This document shows, piece after piece, positions 32,324 through 41,942 of a stretch of 64,000 bases of DNA (positions within the stretch are counted from its first letter, which is position 1; each line of letters opens with the position of its first letter). This DNA is from Sabethes cyaneus (taxonomy: Eukaryota; Arthropoda; Insecta; Diptera; Culicidae). The stretch is from positions 43,439,744-43,503,743 of the forward strand of contig NC_071354.1 of the NCBI RefSeq assembly GCF_943734655.1. The letters are read 5' to 3'. The translations under genes were made by a program, and so were the position numbers. The notes beneath the pieces are model-generated. The model saw only the letters and a list, made by a program, of their open reading frames with translations, searched no databases and was not told where the DNA came from.

Positions 32324-32945
32324 GGCATGTCTTACAGTTACCAGTGCCATGCGTACAACACCTACTGCAGCCATGGAGGCAATGCTATGCTTACTGCCTT
32401 TGCATCTTCATGTGAAGAAGGAAGCAGAGCTCGGCGCACTACGGTTGCACAGGAGTAAAACTATACTCGAAGGTGATACTTCGCATACTTCGGGAGTTCA
32501 ATCTGACACCCTTAGTAACTTCAGTCTCTGACTGCATGGAAGCCAGGCCCAATATGGATGTTCCGTATGAGGTGATTGAAACAGATCGCTCAATGTGGAA
32601 TAATGGAGGGTCCGATCTTCCATCTGGAACTATCTGCTTTTTTACAGATGGTTCAAAAATGGGAGCCTGCACAGGCTCCGGAGTCTATGAACCCGGCATC
32701 AGGGAAACTATCTCATTAGGAAAGTGGCCCACCATTTTTCAAGCAGAAGTATATGCAATATACATCTGTGCAACAATATAGTTGAAACGAAAGTACAGGC
32801 ATGCGAAAATCGGTACCTTCAAGGACAGCCAAGCAACACTCCTGGCACTCAAGTCCGCCGAATTCGTGTCCAAATGTGTTTAGGAGTGCAGCACAGCATT
32901 GAGGGAACTCTCCCTCCAAAACAAAGTTTTATAATTGTGTTCGCC

Positions 32946-33296
32946 ATAAGGAAAGTCTCTGCTTTAAACTATTGTATAAAAATATATTAGTTGTTTGCAA
33001 AAAGTCGAAAAAGAAAGTTTTATTATTCGATTCTTTACCGAATAAAATCCTGTTCAGTTCTATTTAATAGCCATAAATTGTGTAGAACACATCAATTGCG
33101 GCAGAATATACCTACCGTTATACACCGCTTATCGGATGCACTTATTGCAGTTTCAAGGTTGCTCTTACCTCCTCCGTCGCAGCATTGTGCTGCTATGCAT
33201 TGTGAACTAACTGGCGCCCAAGAGTTGTTACACTATAACCTTCACTGCGAGGAGACATCAGCGTGTCTCGCTCGTCGATTCACCATCAGGCAGGGA
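32946..33296. other. Downstream of the LOA-like element; nothing recognised
   Basis: No exon, RNA gene or terminal repeat is seen. The last LOA-derived codons fade out near 32945 and no clear 3' tail could be fixed. Confidence 0.3.
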
Positions 33297-33322
33297 AGCA
33301 AGCAAGCAAGCATGCATGCATG
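33297..33322 (+). repeat. Short simple repeat, (AAGC)n followed by (ATGC)n
   Basis: Four AAGC units run directly into three ATGC units. It is an ordinary microsatellite. It could mark the 3' tail of an RTE-like insertion, but no RT sequence is seen next to it. Confidence 0.6.
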
Positions 33323-35303
33323 AATCAAAGCTTAGCGCTCAGATCGCCAGTAGGTATCTCACTAGAGGGCCCGTTGGACGCGTCGAATTATGAACTCTTC
33401 TTGGGGCCCGCTCTAGTGTAATTTTTCCGTTCATTCGCGACCGTAGAATCGCAACAACAGCAACGACGACACGGTGTAGTTCCGAAATATGTGCACGATT
33501 CGTAGAAATTGTCAATTTTGTGGAATAACCGGTTTCGTTTATTAGGGCCCGAATTTGTGACATAAGCATGGGAAATGTGATTACGTGAATGTAGTGATGG
33601 AGTAAAAGGCAGGTAAAAACTCAGCCAAAGATGAAATCGTGATGCTGTTGTCTGTAGTGAAAAGTGTAGTAGAAAGGTTGCACGTTTGCTGTGGTAACGT
33701 TTTCACACTTTTGTAAAATGAACACAGCTGTGCGCCGCCGGTTTATTATGGCGAATGTATTGGTGCATCTCGCGGAGTCTTTTTTTTTTGCTTCTCATGA
33801 CCTGCAAATGCCAGATGATCAGCTTGCTTCGCGAGCGATTACGCGGTCTTTGTCGATGTCTAATGTTCTTTGTAGTGATCGTGGTCGTGTTTTAGTGTCT
33901 ATTTGGATCAAATGATTTCTCCGTGTTTTATTGGTGGGCGACGCATCGTTGCAAGCGTTAGAATCAGTTAGAGAAATACGAACATCTCTGATGGAACCTA
34001 ATTAGATCAAAAGAATTTTGCGATTCGCGCAAATCATTCCTTAGGATCTTTCTCGTTGAATAAAGGTTCATTGGTCCAAGATTAATTAGCGATGATAATG
34101 TGGCGAAGCAACGAACATAAGACATAAGACAATTTCGTTTCCGCAAGTCTTCGCTAATTATTTCTTTCTTGATGCCATCAAGTTGATGGTGGCTATAAAA
34201 TGCAAACCCATCACAATCTGTTGGTTTACTAAATTAGGTACTGAATGAATAACAGCGTTTGCAAAAATGTTTGTGATGACAGTACATATACTTTGTACGC
34301 ACGGAATTCTTATCAACTTGCGACAATGTGTCTGCTGGATGTGCATTTTTTTATGCAGAAAACACAATGTAAACACAAGCTGGTTCTTTTATGAACGTCT
34401 CTACTTTGATATTAGTAGTACGCTACGCTACTAAAGACTTTCCTGCATTTGCTGGTAAAGTGTTTGTAAGTAAACAAACCGGCACTGATTGAATAGCTCG
34501 AGGGTTCGCTGACAAATACCAAACCTGGTTCTCTCACCAGCGAATACGTGCTGAGTACCGTAGAGTGGAATCAGTTCATCTAAACTATTGCAATACCTCT
34601 TTGCTAATTATAGGGATACAGTGCAGCCTCAAATTAGATTTCATTTGGAAGTATTTTATTTCTTAAACTATTTTTCTCAGTTTTCTTACCATTTAAAACT
34701 TTTATTTTCTCCATTTTGTGAGTTAGTTTTTCTGAATTGTATTTTATTTGAAATTATCATAATTTATAAGATTTCCATGCCAGAATGTTTTTGCAACATT
34801 TATTTTACTTAACTGGTCCCGAGCAAACGATGTCAATTCCAAAAAGAGTCGGAAAAACTAAGCTCTAATTATTGGAAAATTTTTACTATTTTTTTTTCTA
34901 GTATAGTAGACCTAACCTTTCAGTGATAAAAATTTCATGAAAGCGTTATGTTTTGTTTCTGTGTTATGACCAGAAAACTGAAGACCGATCATATACAGTG
35001 ATGCCAAATCTACCAGATTTATCCGTAGTTTTACGAAGTTACGAATTTTCTACGGACCTACGACTCTACGAGTCTAGTGCTTGTATTTACGAATTTTCAG
35101 AAACTTTATGGAAACGGTCGAAAATTTCTTTCAGTTACAAAAATCACATGCACGCTACACGCAGTGAATAATATCCCGAAAAGCATAAATTTATTCTCTA
35201 ATAACTGATATGATAGTTTCTAACAGAGTTATTCTGAGAAAAAGAAATAAATAGTATAGTAAAAAGGGTTTACTCTACATATACTCTAAAAACAGATTAC
35301 CTA
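33323..35303. other. Non-coding stretch; 33400-33920 has a UTR-like composition
   Basis: The part 33400-33920 is less AT-rich, with CpG-containing words (gcgaccg, acgacgacacgg) and gtg-rich spacing, reminiscent of insect 5' UTR or promoter sequence. No start codon with a convincing frame or splice donor follows. From 33920 to 35300 the sequence is AT-rich and featureless. It may contain a non-coding first exon of the gene whose coding start is at 45186, but this is speculation. Confidence 0.3.
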
Positions 35304-35415
35304 CGAATGGCCGAAACACAAATGGCCAAAAAACAAATGGCCGAATCGCAAATGGCCGAATCACGAATGGCCGAATCACAATAGGCTGAAACACGAATGG
35401 CCGAACGCCATATTC
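35304..35415 (+). repeat. 15-bp minisatellite, about seven units
   Basis: Seven units of the form AATGGCCGAATCACA follow one another with small changes (AAACACA, AAAAACA, ATCGCA, ATCACG). The array ends at a partial inverted copy, tattcggccg. The period is a regular 15 bases with no encoded protein on either strand. Confidence 0.8.
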
Positions 35416-36033
35416 GGCCGAAAATAATCACGGTCTTCAGCCTGCACAAGTGTTGTGAATATGCTGTCCTTACTCGCTGCCGTTCGTTCGGACTTAACTA
35501 AGGGATAATCCCTACTAGTCAGTAAACCTAGGAAAATGCATGCCCCTAAATAGTGATGGTTTCTGCGTGGGGGCTGCCTGTGGTCGTCTCGCCCAGAATC
35601 ATCTTGAAAACATTTGCTACTGACACGATCAATAGGTCTCGCACCCTACAATAAACGTAAATCATTTGCGCTTAGGGGAAAACAACTATCAATCATCTAT
35701 TCTCTATATCTACTAAAATAAAAAATAAGGTGCAGAGTAAGTCTTGTTTTTCTGAAACTAAGGTACAGAATTTTACGAAATGCTCTTTTCCTTCACCTAT
35801 CAATGACGCGGATCATCATAGAGCTGCGAGTGGAACAAAAGGCAATAGTGGGGAAAATTTCAAAGGTTTTTTAGGGGGATGTTTCAAATTCGCGGAGGGA
35901 AATAGATGGAAAAATTTGTACAAAATGTGTAAGGTCTCAAAAAATGAGCAATAAAAAATTTGTAGTCGCAGTTGCACTTTTGTTAAGTGCTAAACAAATA
36001 TATTCTCGAAGTATGGTTTTTGTTTTATAGTAA

Positions 36034-37260
36034 ACTAGCTGACCCGACAAACTTCGTATTGCCACAAATTAAACTGTGATGTTCATAAATCGTGAATCTC
36101 GGATGACCTTTGTCACAATCTCGAGTTTTGCAAGTTTCTGAGGAGCTCACGGGTGGTTTAATGTACAACATTTCCTCACAGGAAAGTAGAAAACAACTCC
36201 CCTCATTGCTTAGCCTGATAAAATAAAGCGGATAGCATTAAAATATTCGCCATGATTATATAACATTTCGCCGTATACCGTTTTGCGGAACACCATTTCT
36301 CAGTTTCGCGGAATTCTACTTCGAGGAAAACCTTACGCGGGATGTACCATTTCACGGAAAATGTTTTCGTGGAAAGTACCATTTCGCAGGGGTTATTCTC
36401 TCCTTACTCGCTGTCGCTCGTTCGGACCCAACTTAAAGAAAGTACATTAAAGCCGCTTTTTACGCTGTTTTTTTACGCGAATTTCGGAATTTACGCAATG
36501 TTTTTTACGCGAATTTCGGAATCAACGCGGCTTTTTTTCGCGATTTTCGGAATTTACGCGGATGTGCTCAAAACGTCTATTTTTTCGCGTAGTGTTGAAA
36601 TCCACAGTTTTTTTGCGCGAAATTTTGGTTTTTTACGTGAATTTTGGAATTTACGCGATTTTTTTACGCGAATTTCGGAATTTACGCGGTTTATTTACAC
36701 GAATTTCGGAATTTACGCGGTTTTTTTACGCGTAAAAAGCGACTTGAGTGTAATAGAGGCCAGTAGACCTAGGAAAATAAATAAACCTAATTGATAGTTT
36801 TTGGTGATTTTGTTATTGACTAACGTTTCATGGAAGAGTCTAAAGTTTCTCGGCGTCGATTAGTTTTTAAGTTACGCAAAAATTCTGTTTTATTTGTATG
36901 AGAGTCCTTATCCCCCTACCACAGGGGTGAGGCGACTAAAACTCAAACTAAAAAAAAACTACCTCCAAAACCCCCCACATGCCAAATTTGGTTCCCTCCT
37001 GAAGAGAGGAAGAGTCTCAATGCACCATAGAAAAGAGAATTTGCCTCCCAAAACACCCACATGCTAAGTTTAGTTTCATTTGCTTGATTAGATCTGAAGT
37101 AATGGGGAAATTTGTATTTCTTTTATATGGGAGTCCCCCCCCCTCCTAAAAAAGGAGGGGGTCCTAATGCATCATAGAAAAAATTCTTTCCTCCAAAAAC
37201 CCCCACATATAAATAAATATAAATATATATTTCATTTTTATAGGAGCCCCCGCTCCTAAA
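36034..37260 (-). mobile_element. Helentron-like non-autonomous element, copy A (minus orientation)
   Basis: The left end reads actagctgacccgacaaact, the reverse complement of the right end of copy B at 43749. Downstream come matching blocks (cgtgaatctcggatgacctt; gtatgagagtccttatcccc) and three to four degenerate units with gttccct or tttcatt and ccccc runs between 36900 and 37260, equivalent to the copy B array. It is truncated before any (GTCT)n block. Between the blocks lies inserted DNA, including the acgcg MITE at 36443-36752. Helentron-like assignment is by comparison with copy B and general structure, not by a helicase gene. Confidence 0.6.
36443..36752. mobile_element. TACACT-ended MITE with internal acgcg repeats, copy 2
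   Basis: The left terminus is tacattaaagccgcttttta. The right terminus, reverse-complemented, is tacactcaagtcgcttttta. Between them run eight or so units of 25-30 bp containing tttacgcgaatttcggaatt. The inner block atgtgctcaaaacgtctatt is identical to the copy at 9481-9918. It lies inside the Helentron-like copy A. No coding capacity is present. Confidence 0.75.
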
Positions 37261-37505
37261 ATGCCTATCGCGTTAAAAAGATGACGAAAAAACGAAGACG
37301 ATAAAATGACAACGTAAAGACGCCAAAACGGCAGAGAAGTCGACACAAAAACAAACCGCCGCTGAAAAAGGAGACAATGAATGCCCAAAACAGGGGTCAA
37401 AAGATAATGAAAAAATGACAAAAACGATAAGAGATGATAAATACGAATAAAAAACAACCAAGAGATAACAAAAGGCGTCGAAAAGACAGCTATAAGGTGT
37501 CGAAA
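37261..37505. repeat. Purine-rich low-complexity segment with gacgaaaa-type words
   Basis: The plus strand is dominated by A and G, with words such as gacgaaaaaacgaagacgat and aaaatgac recurring loosely. The minus strand therefore reads as tttcgtc-rich, like the long pyrimidine-rich tract at 58.2-60.5 kb. There is no fixed period. It runs directly into RTE-like copy 3. Confidence 0.5.
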
Positions 37506-38893
37506 TTGGCATTGGAGCAGCCAGCTGTCTGTATCAACTGATTGTCAAGATTTGGGATACGATTACCGGAGGGGTGGAAAGACGGGGTTATTTGCCCTAT
37601 CTACAAGAAAGGCGATAAGCGGGATTGTGAGAACTACCGAGCGATCACTATCCTGAATGCCGCCTACAAAGTACTGCTCCAAATGATCTTCCAGCGACTA
37701 TCGCTAATAGTCAAAGTTGTCGGCTTCATGGAGGGTCGGTCTACAACGGACCAAATCTTCACCCTGCGGCAAACCTTCCAGAAGTGCTGCGATTTCCGAG
37801 TCCTCGCGCATCGATTTCAAAGCCGCTTATGATAGTGTAAACCGACAAGAGCTAAGGAAAATTTTGAACGAAAACGGCTTTCCCGGGAAGCTTCCTAAAC
37901 TTATCAGTGTGAGAATCTCGGGTGGATTGTCGGACCCATACGAATCTCGCAGGGGACTTCGACAAGGAGATGGTCTTTCCTACTCCTGCTATTCGACATT
38001 GCGCTTAAAGGTGTTAAAGACGAGCAGCGATCGAAATGCTGGGCACGATTTTCAATAAATCGAGTCAATTTATCTGCTTTGCTGATGACGTGGATGCGGT
38101 TGGCAGAACATTTGAGGCGGTGGAAGATTAGTACACCAGACTAAAACGCGAAGCAGAGAAGATTGGGTTGTAGATAAATACGTCTAAAACGAAGTATACG
38201 CTGGCGGGCGGGACCAAGCACGACAGGGCCCGCTTGAGCAGTACCGTGGTAATCGACGGGGATGAGTTTGAGGTAGTCGACGAGTTCGTATACATTGGGA
38301 CAACAATACCAGCTGTGAGATTAAAAGGCGTATTATCAGCGGAAGTCGGGCCTACTATGGACTCCACAAACACTTGCTGTCGAACAACAATCTGAGCCCC
38401 CGTACAAAGTGCACACTGTACAAAACGCCAATTAGACCGATTGTCCTCTACGGACGGGCACGGAACGTGAACACTGCTAGAAGAGGACCTACGAGCACGA
38501 ACGGTGGGTGTAGAGAACCATTTTTGGCGGTGTACAAGAACGGTGTATGGAGGCGAAGAATGAACCACGAGCTCGTGCGTCTCTACGGCGAGCCCAGTAT
38601 TCAGAAAGTAATTAAAGCTGGACGGATACGCTGGGCAGGACATGTTGCTAGAATGCCGGACAACTATCCTGCAAAAATGATTTTCGCATCGAATCCGCTA
38701 GGAACAAGATGAAGAGGGGCACAGCGAGCAAGGTGGCAAGACCAGGTGGAGTGAGATCTGGCGAGCACTTGGTGCCCGGAGCCGGAGACAAGCTACCATT
38801 AACCGAAATAGATGGAGAAATAATGCAACGCAGGCCTTGTCATGAGACGTAAGGCCAATTAAGTAAGAAGTTAAGTAAGCAAGTAAGTCCACT
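37502..38893 (+). mobile_element. RTE-like retrotransposon copy 3, 5'-truncated and frameshifted
   Basis: It is closely related to copy 2 along its length. It has LPEGWKDGVICPIYKKGDK (37560-37620), NYRAITILNAAYKVL, EGRSTTDQIFTLRQ, FKAAYDSVNRQEL (in a shifted frame at 37818), RGLRQGDGLSYSCY, a FADD box region at 38070-38100, and the C-terminal RIRWAGHVARMPDNYPAKM near 38616. Deletions relative to copy 2 remove the LIMATMDG segment near 37905 and part of YLGSLATEDN near 38293. At least five frame changes make it a pseudogene. It ends in degenerate AAGT repeats at 38860-38889. Confidence 0.88.
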
Positions 38894-39079
38894 AACGCGT
38901 CCGTTTTTTGCTCGTTTCTGCCCATAGTTCTGCCCCTCCCTTCGTCGATTAAAAAAATAACTACGGTTATAAAAATTAATTATATGCCTGACCTCATTAA
39001 AAGGTCACGACAAAAAACACGATGTTGGTGCAAACACAAGCTGCTTATTAGCTCTGGAGCTAATGTCGTTACAGTGCAT

Positions 39080-39640
39080 ATAAAAGGTTAGTGCGCTTTT
39101 CAGGATGACACCAAGATCTCCGAATATGAAAGATGTATTGTAACAAGTGTCTCACAATTTCGTACCTAGTTGTAGGCTTAGTGGCGAAGCACTTCAAGGT
39201 ACTGATGGTAAGCATGTTACTCTAGCATCAATCTACTAGGTGTTGCAGTACAATGCAGTTGGAATCGTTTTAATTATCTTAAAGATTTTTATATCGTCGT
39301 TATAAAGAGACTGGCAGCAAGGTGGCAGGGGAACTGGCAGCTCGTTTTCAAATAGAGAAAAGAGCAGTGCTCCAATCCTCTCTGTGGTAGGATAGAGATG
39401 TCGCTGAAAACGTCGGAATACCGAGCCCGATGCACTTTTAGCCTACGGTATGTTAGATGTTAGGTACGAGCGTAGCTACATTACAAAATGGTTAGGGAAC
39501 TCCCAGTTTACCAAGCCTTGCAAGGAGGATACCATGATCAACCCGATCAAACGCTGCTTTCAAGTCTGCGTACACTACATCTTCTTAATCTTAATCATAA
39601 GGACAGGAAACTTGCACTACTGCATTGAAGCACCAAACAA
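39080..39640 (-). mobile_element. Jockey-like RT fragment, minus strand, decayed
   Basis: On the minus strand, about 39580-39500 reads VYADLKAAFDRVDHGILL, the motif A block of Jockey-like RTs. Near 39130-39085 the strand reads FGDLGVILKSALTFY, matching the DLGVILDS block further downstream in the same enzymes. The sequence between is too decayed to read. It is inactive. Confidence 0.65.
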
Positions 39641-40182
39641 TAGTGGAACAGGTTAAAAAAGCACATGAGATGCAAAATGAAATACCGTTGGGTTCAGCCA
39701 CTAACGAATGTTTCAGTTTTCTGTTGGGAGGTTCGTCAATCTCAATAGTTATACGGAAAACATTGAGGTTGATGACTTCGCTAGGAGTAATATAACAGCA
39801 GTGGCAATGTTTTTTGAGAAAGTAGGAAAACGATTAAAAGCTTGCATAAATGGCGCTGCAAGGAGATTGAATTTATCCAACGAAATGCACGTTTCCTGAT
39901 GGAGGCTTGCAAGGCGTATGGAAACATAATTGGCGATCAAACTGCCCGAATGAATTGATCAACACTGGTGTCAACATCATGAGAGAATAGCAACAGAATC
40001 CCATCTGACTAATGGAGCTACGCAATCCGTTCTGTGAAAGTTTAAAGAGTTGCAGTTGATAACAAACTTGCGCGAAACGATAGGAACCGGCAAACTGAAT
40101 ATTGCAAGCGTTTATTCTTGTTTAAAACCGTGATAATTCCAATAATTCCGTGTCAGGCCGTGGAATCAGAAACTGTCTAAAA
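39641..40182. other. Non-coding, nothing recognised
   Basis: Only short chance frames are present. The right side directly abuts the outer end of the foldback repeat. Confidence 0.3.
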
Positions 40183-41658
40183 GCCGCGTAAAAACCGTGA
40201 GACCGTTGCACAGTAATTCAAAAGGACGAAAAGAGGAACTTTTTTCCTAGTGTCTCTTGTTTTCATTTTATCATTTATGGTCTTCAGCACTTATGTTCGT
40301 ATGAATATCCTCCTTAATCTAAAACTGTCAAAAGTTTTTTTTGTTTAGATTATAGTCACTTTAACCAGCTTTCGGTCATTCGTGATTTCTGTCTGCGGGA
40401 TTGCACCCGGGTCCTCGGCGTGAGAGACGTGAATGCTAACCACTATGCCAGGACTGATTCCTTTATCAAAAGTTAGTTATCGCTTACTATAATGAAAATA
40501 AAAAAAATAACTTTTTTTGTGTTAGGAAATATAGACATAGTTTCTTCGGCAAGGTTGTAAATATTGTAAAAACAAGCAACTTTGCTGAAGAAATTAAATT
40601 TCTATCTTTATCGAGTGCTGAACTATAGGACATATTCTATAAAATTTCTTTAAAAATTGGTTTTTCATACTTAGCTTTTGTTAGTTGCCTTTTACAAGAA
40701 TACAATGTTCTAGGCAATTATCGAAGCTCTCAAAATACATGTTTTTGCAGAAGACCGCAAATCTCTTGGACCTTTACTTGCTGAGTTATCGCATATTCAT
40801 GCTTTAATTTTCCTTAGCTTCACGAGCCCATGGGGTAAAATGGGGCAAGCGGATTTATCAAATCATCTTAACGTTTAAGTCGAGTAATATAAACTTGTAT
40901 GGGTTCAGCTTGTCCCCAACCATCGAAATGAGAGTACGGCAAACATATGTTTTAAGTGTTTCGCGTTCGAGAAATGCTCGATACACGTCCATTTTTTTTG
41001 TGTTAGTAGATAGACACATGGTTTTTTCGGCAGTTCTAGGTCTCATTTGAATGGTTGGGGACAAGCGGAACTTATACAAGTTTACAGTACTCGACTTAAG
41101 CTTTAAGATGAAGCGCTGGTTTCATAAATCCCTTTGCCCCATTTTACCCCATGGGCTCGTGAAGCTATAGAAATTTAAAGCTTGAATATGCGATAACTCA
41201 GCAAGTAAGAGTCCAAAAGATTTGCGGTCTTCTGCGAAAACGTGTATTTTGAGAGCTTCGATAATTGTCTAAAACGTTAATTCTTGTAAAATGAAACTAA
41301 TAAAATCTAAGGATGAAATATCAATTTTTAAGGAGTTTTAAAGAATATTCCCTATAGTTCAGCACTTAATAAAGATAGAAGTTTCATTTCTTCAGCAAAG
41401 TTGCTAGTTTTTAAAATATTTACAACTTTGTCTAAGAAACTATGTCTATATTTCCCAACACAAAAAAGTTATTTTTTTAATTTTCATTATAGTAAGCAAT
41501 GACGAACTTTTGACAGTTTTAGATTAAGGGGGCTATTCATACGAATAAAAGTGCTGAAGACCACAAATGATAAAATGAAAGCAAAAGACACTAGGAAAAC
41601 AGTTCCACTTTCCGCCCTTTTGGACCACTGTGCAGTGGGACGGATTAAAAAAAGGCGG
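40183..41658. repeat. Long foldback: inverted repeat with arms of about 613 and 618 bp and a 107-bp loop
   Basis: The left arm is 40183-40933, interrupted by a 138-bp SINE insertion including its duplication. The right arm is 41041-41658. Outer ends pair ccgttgcacagt with actgtgcagtgg. Inner ends pair cttgtccccaaccat with atggttggggacaag. Long matching blocks in between include gccccatgggctcgtgaagct-type sequence and atcatttgtggtcttcagca-type sequence. Pairing is roughly 80% or better by eye. No protein is encoded. Transcription from either side would give a long hairpin RNA. Whether this is a foldback transposon or an inverted duplication is open. Confidence 0.85.
40337..40465 (-). mobile_element. 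tRNA-derived SINE (Feilai-like), minus strand, inserted in the foldback left arm
   Basis: On the minus strand the head reads cctggcatagtggttagcat, with a good Pol III A box (TGGCATAGTGG). It continues through accccgggtgcaatcc-type sequence resembling a B box (GGGTGCAATCC), and ends gtgactataatctaaac followed by A residues. The flanks carry a short direct duplication, tcaaaag or tcaaaagtt (40328-40336 and 40466-40474). The uninterrupted right arm of the foldback shows the empty site. Feilai is a tRNA-related SINE family of Aedes; the resemblance is from memory of its structure, not from alignment. Confidence 0.85.
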
Positions 41659-41814
41659 ACACTAGCATTTAAGGAGAAACTAGTGTGTTTTCCGCATGTT
41701 TATCTTCACAAAAGTTTCTTGCTTTCCAAAGTACTTTTTTGTTATACCAAAAAAACCATTAGCAGGCTGTCAATAAATAATCAATTTCTCTATCTATACC
41801 TATAAAGAAGGATT

Positions 41815-41848
<34 letters not shown>
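41815..41848 (+). repeat. (GTCT)n microsatellite
   Basis: About eight uninterrupted TCTG units form this tract inside the left part of the Helentron-like element. Confidence 0.9.
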
Positions 41849-41942
41849 CTGTGTTCCTTATAGAATCAAAAACTACTGAACCAATCGGCGTGAAAATTTG
41901 CATGTAGAGGTTTTTGGGGCCAGGAAAGGTTTTAGTGATGGT

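Larger units (their letters stand above)
27331..32945 (+). mobile_element. LOA-like non-LTR retrotransposon with RNase H, interrupted by an RTE insertion and a SINE
   Basis: ORF1 starts at 27735 (MENLTKTIDG) and, with frameshifts, runs to about 28790. Its middle (KNGYLTLACSGQNTVEWLEQ, WKGAQLRAYDTKDLP) looks like the insect ORF1 domain often catalogued as DUF4780. ORF2 shows an endonuclease end (LYSTSIAEKVKNW, KPSLSDHRHIIFIF, 28900-29000), RT with SPGPDGILPIFLQK (29622-29665) and ENWRKVRVVFIPKAGKKDK (29732-29790), FLDIEGSFDN (31815-31845), and an RNase H domain (FFTDGSKMGACTGSGVY, FQAEVYAI, DSQATLLAL; 32635-32850). RT is split between PISL and TSTLLK by an RTE element at 29829-31624. The region around the YADD box appears deleted near 31950. 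Elements with this order are typical of the LOA clade known from Aedes. Confidence 0.85.

Noticed and set aside
33297..33322. AAGC/ATGC repeat as the tail of another RTE insertion
   Set aside because: No RT or C-terminal RTE sequence lies upstream, so it is listed only as a microsatellite.
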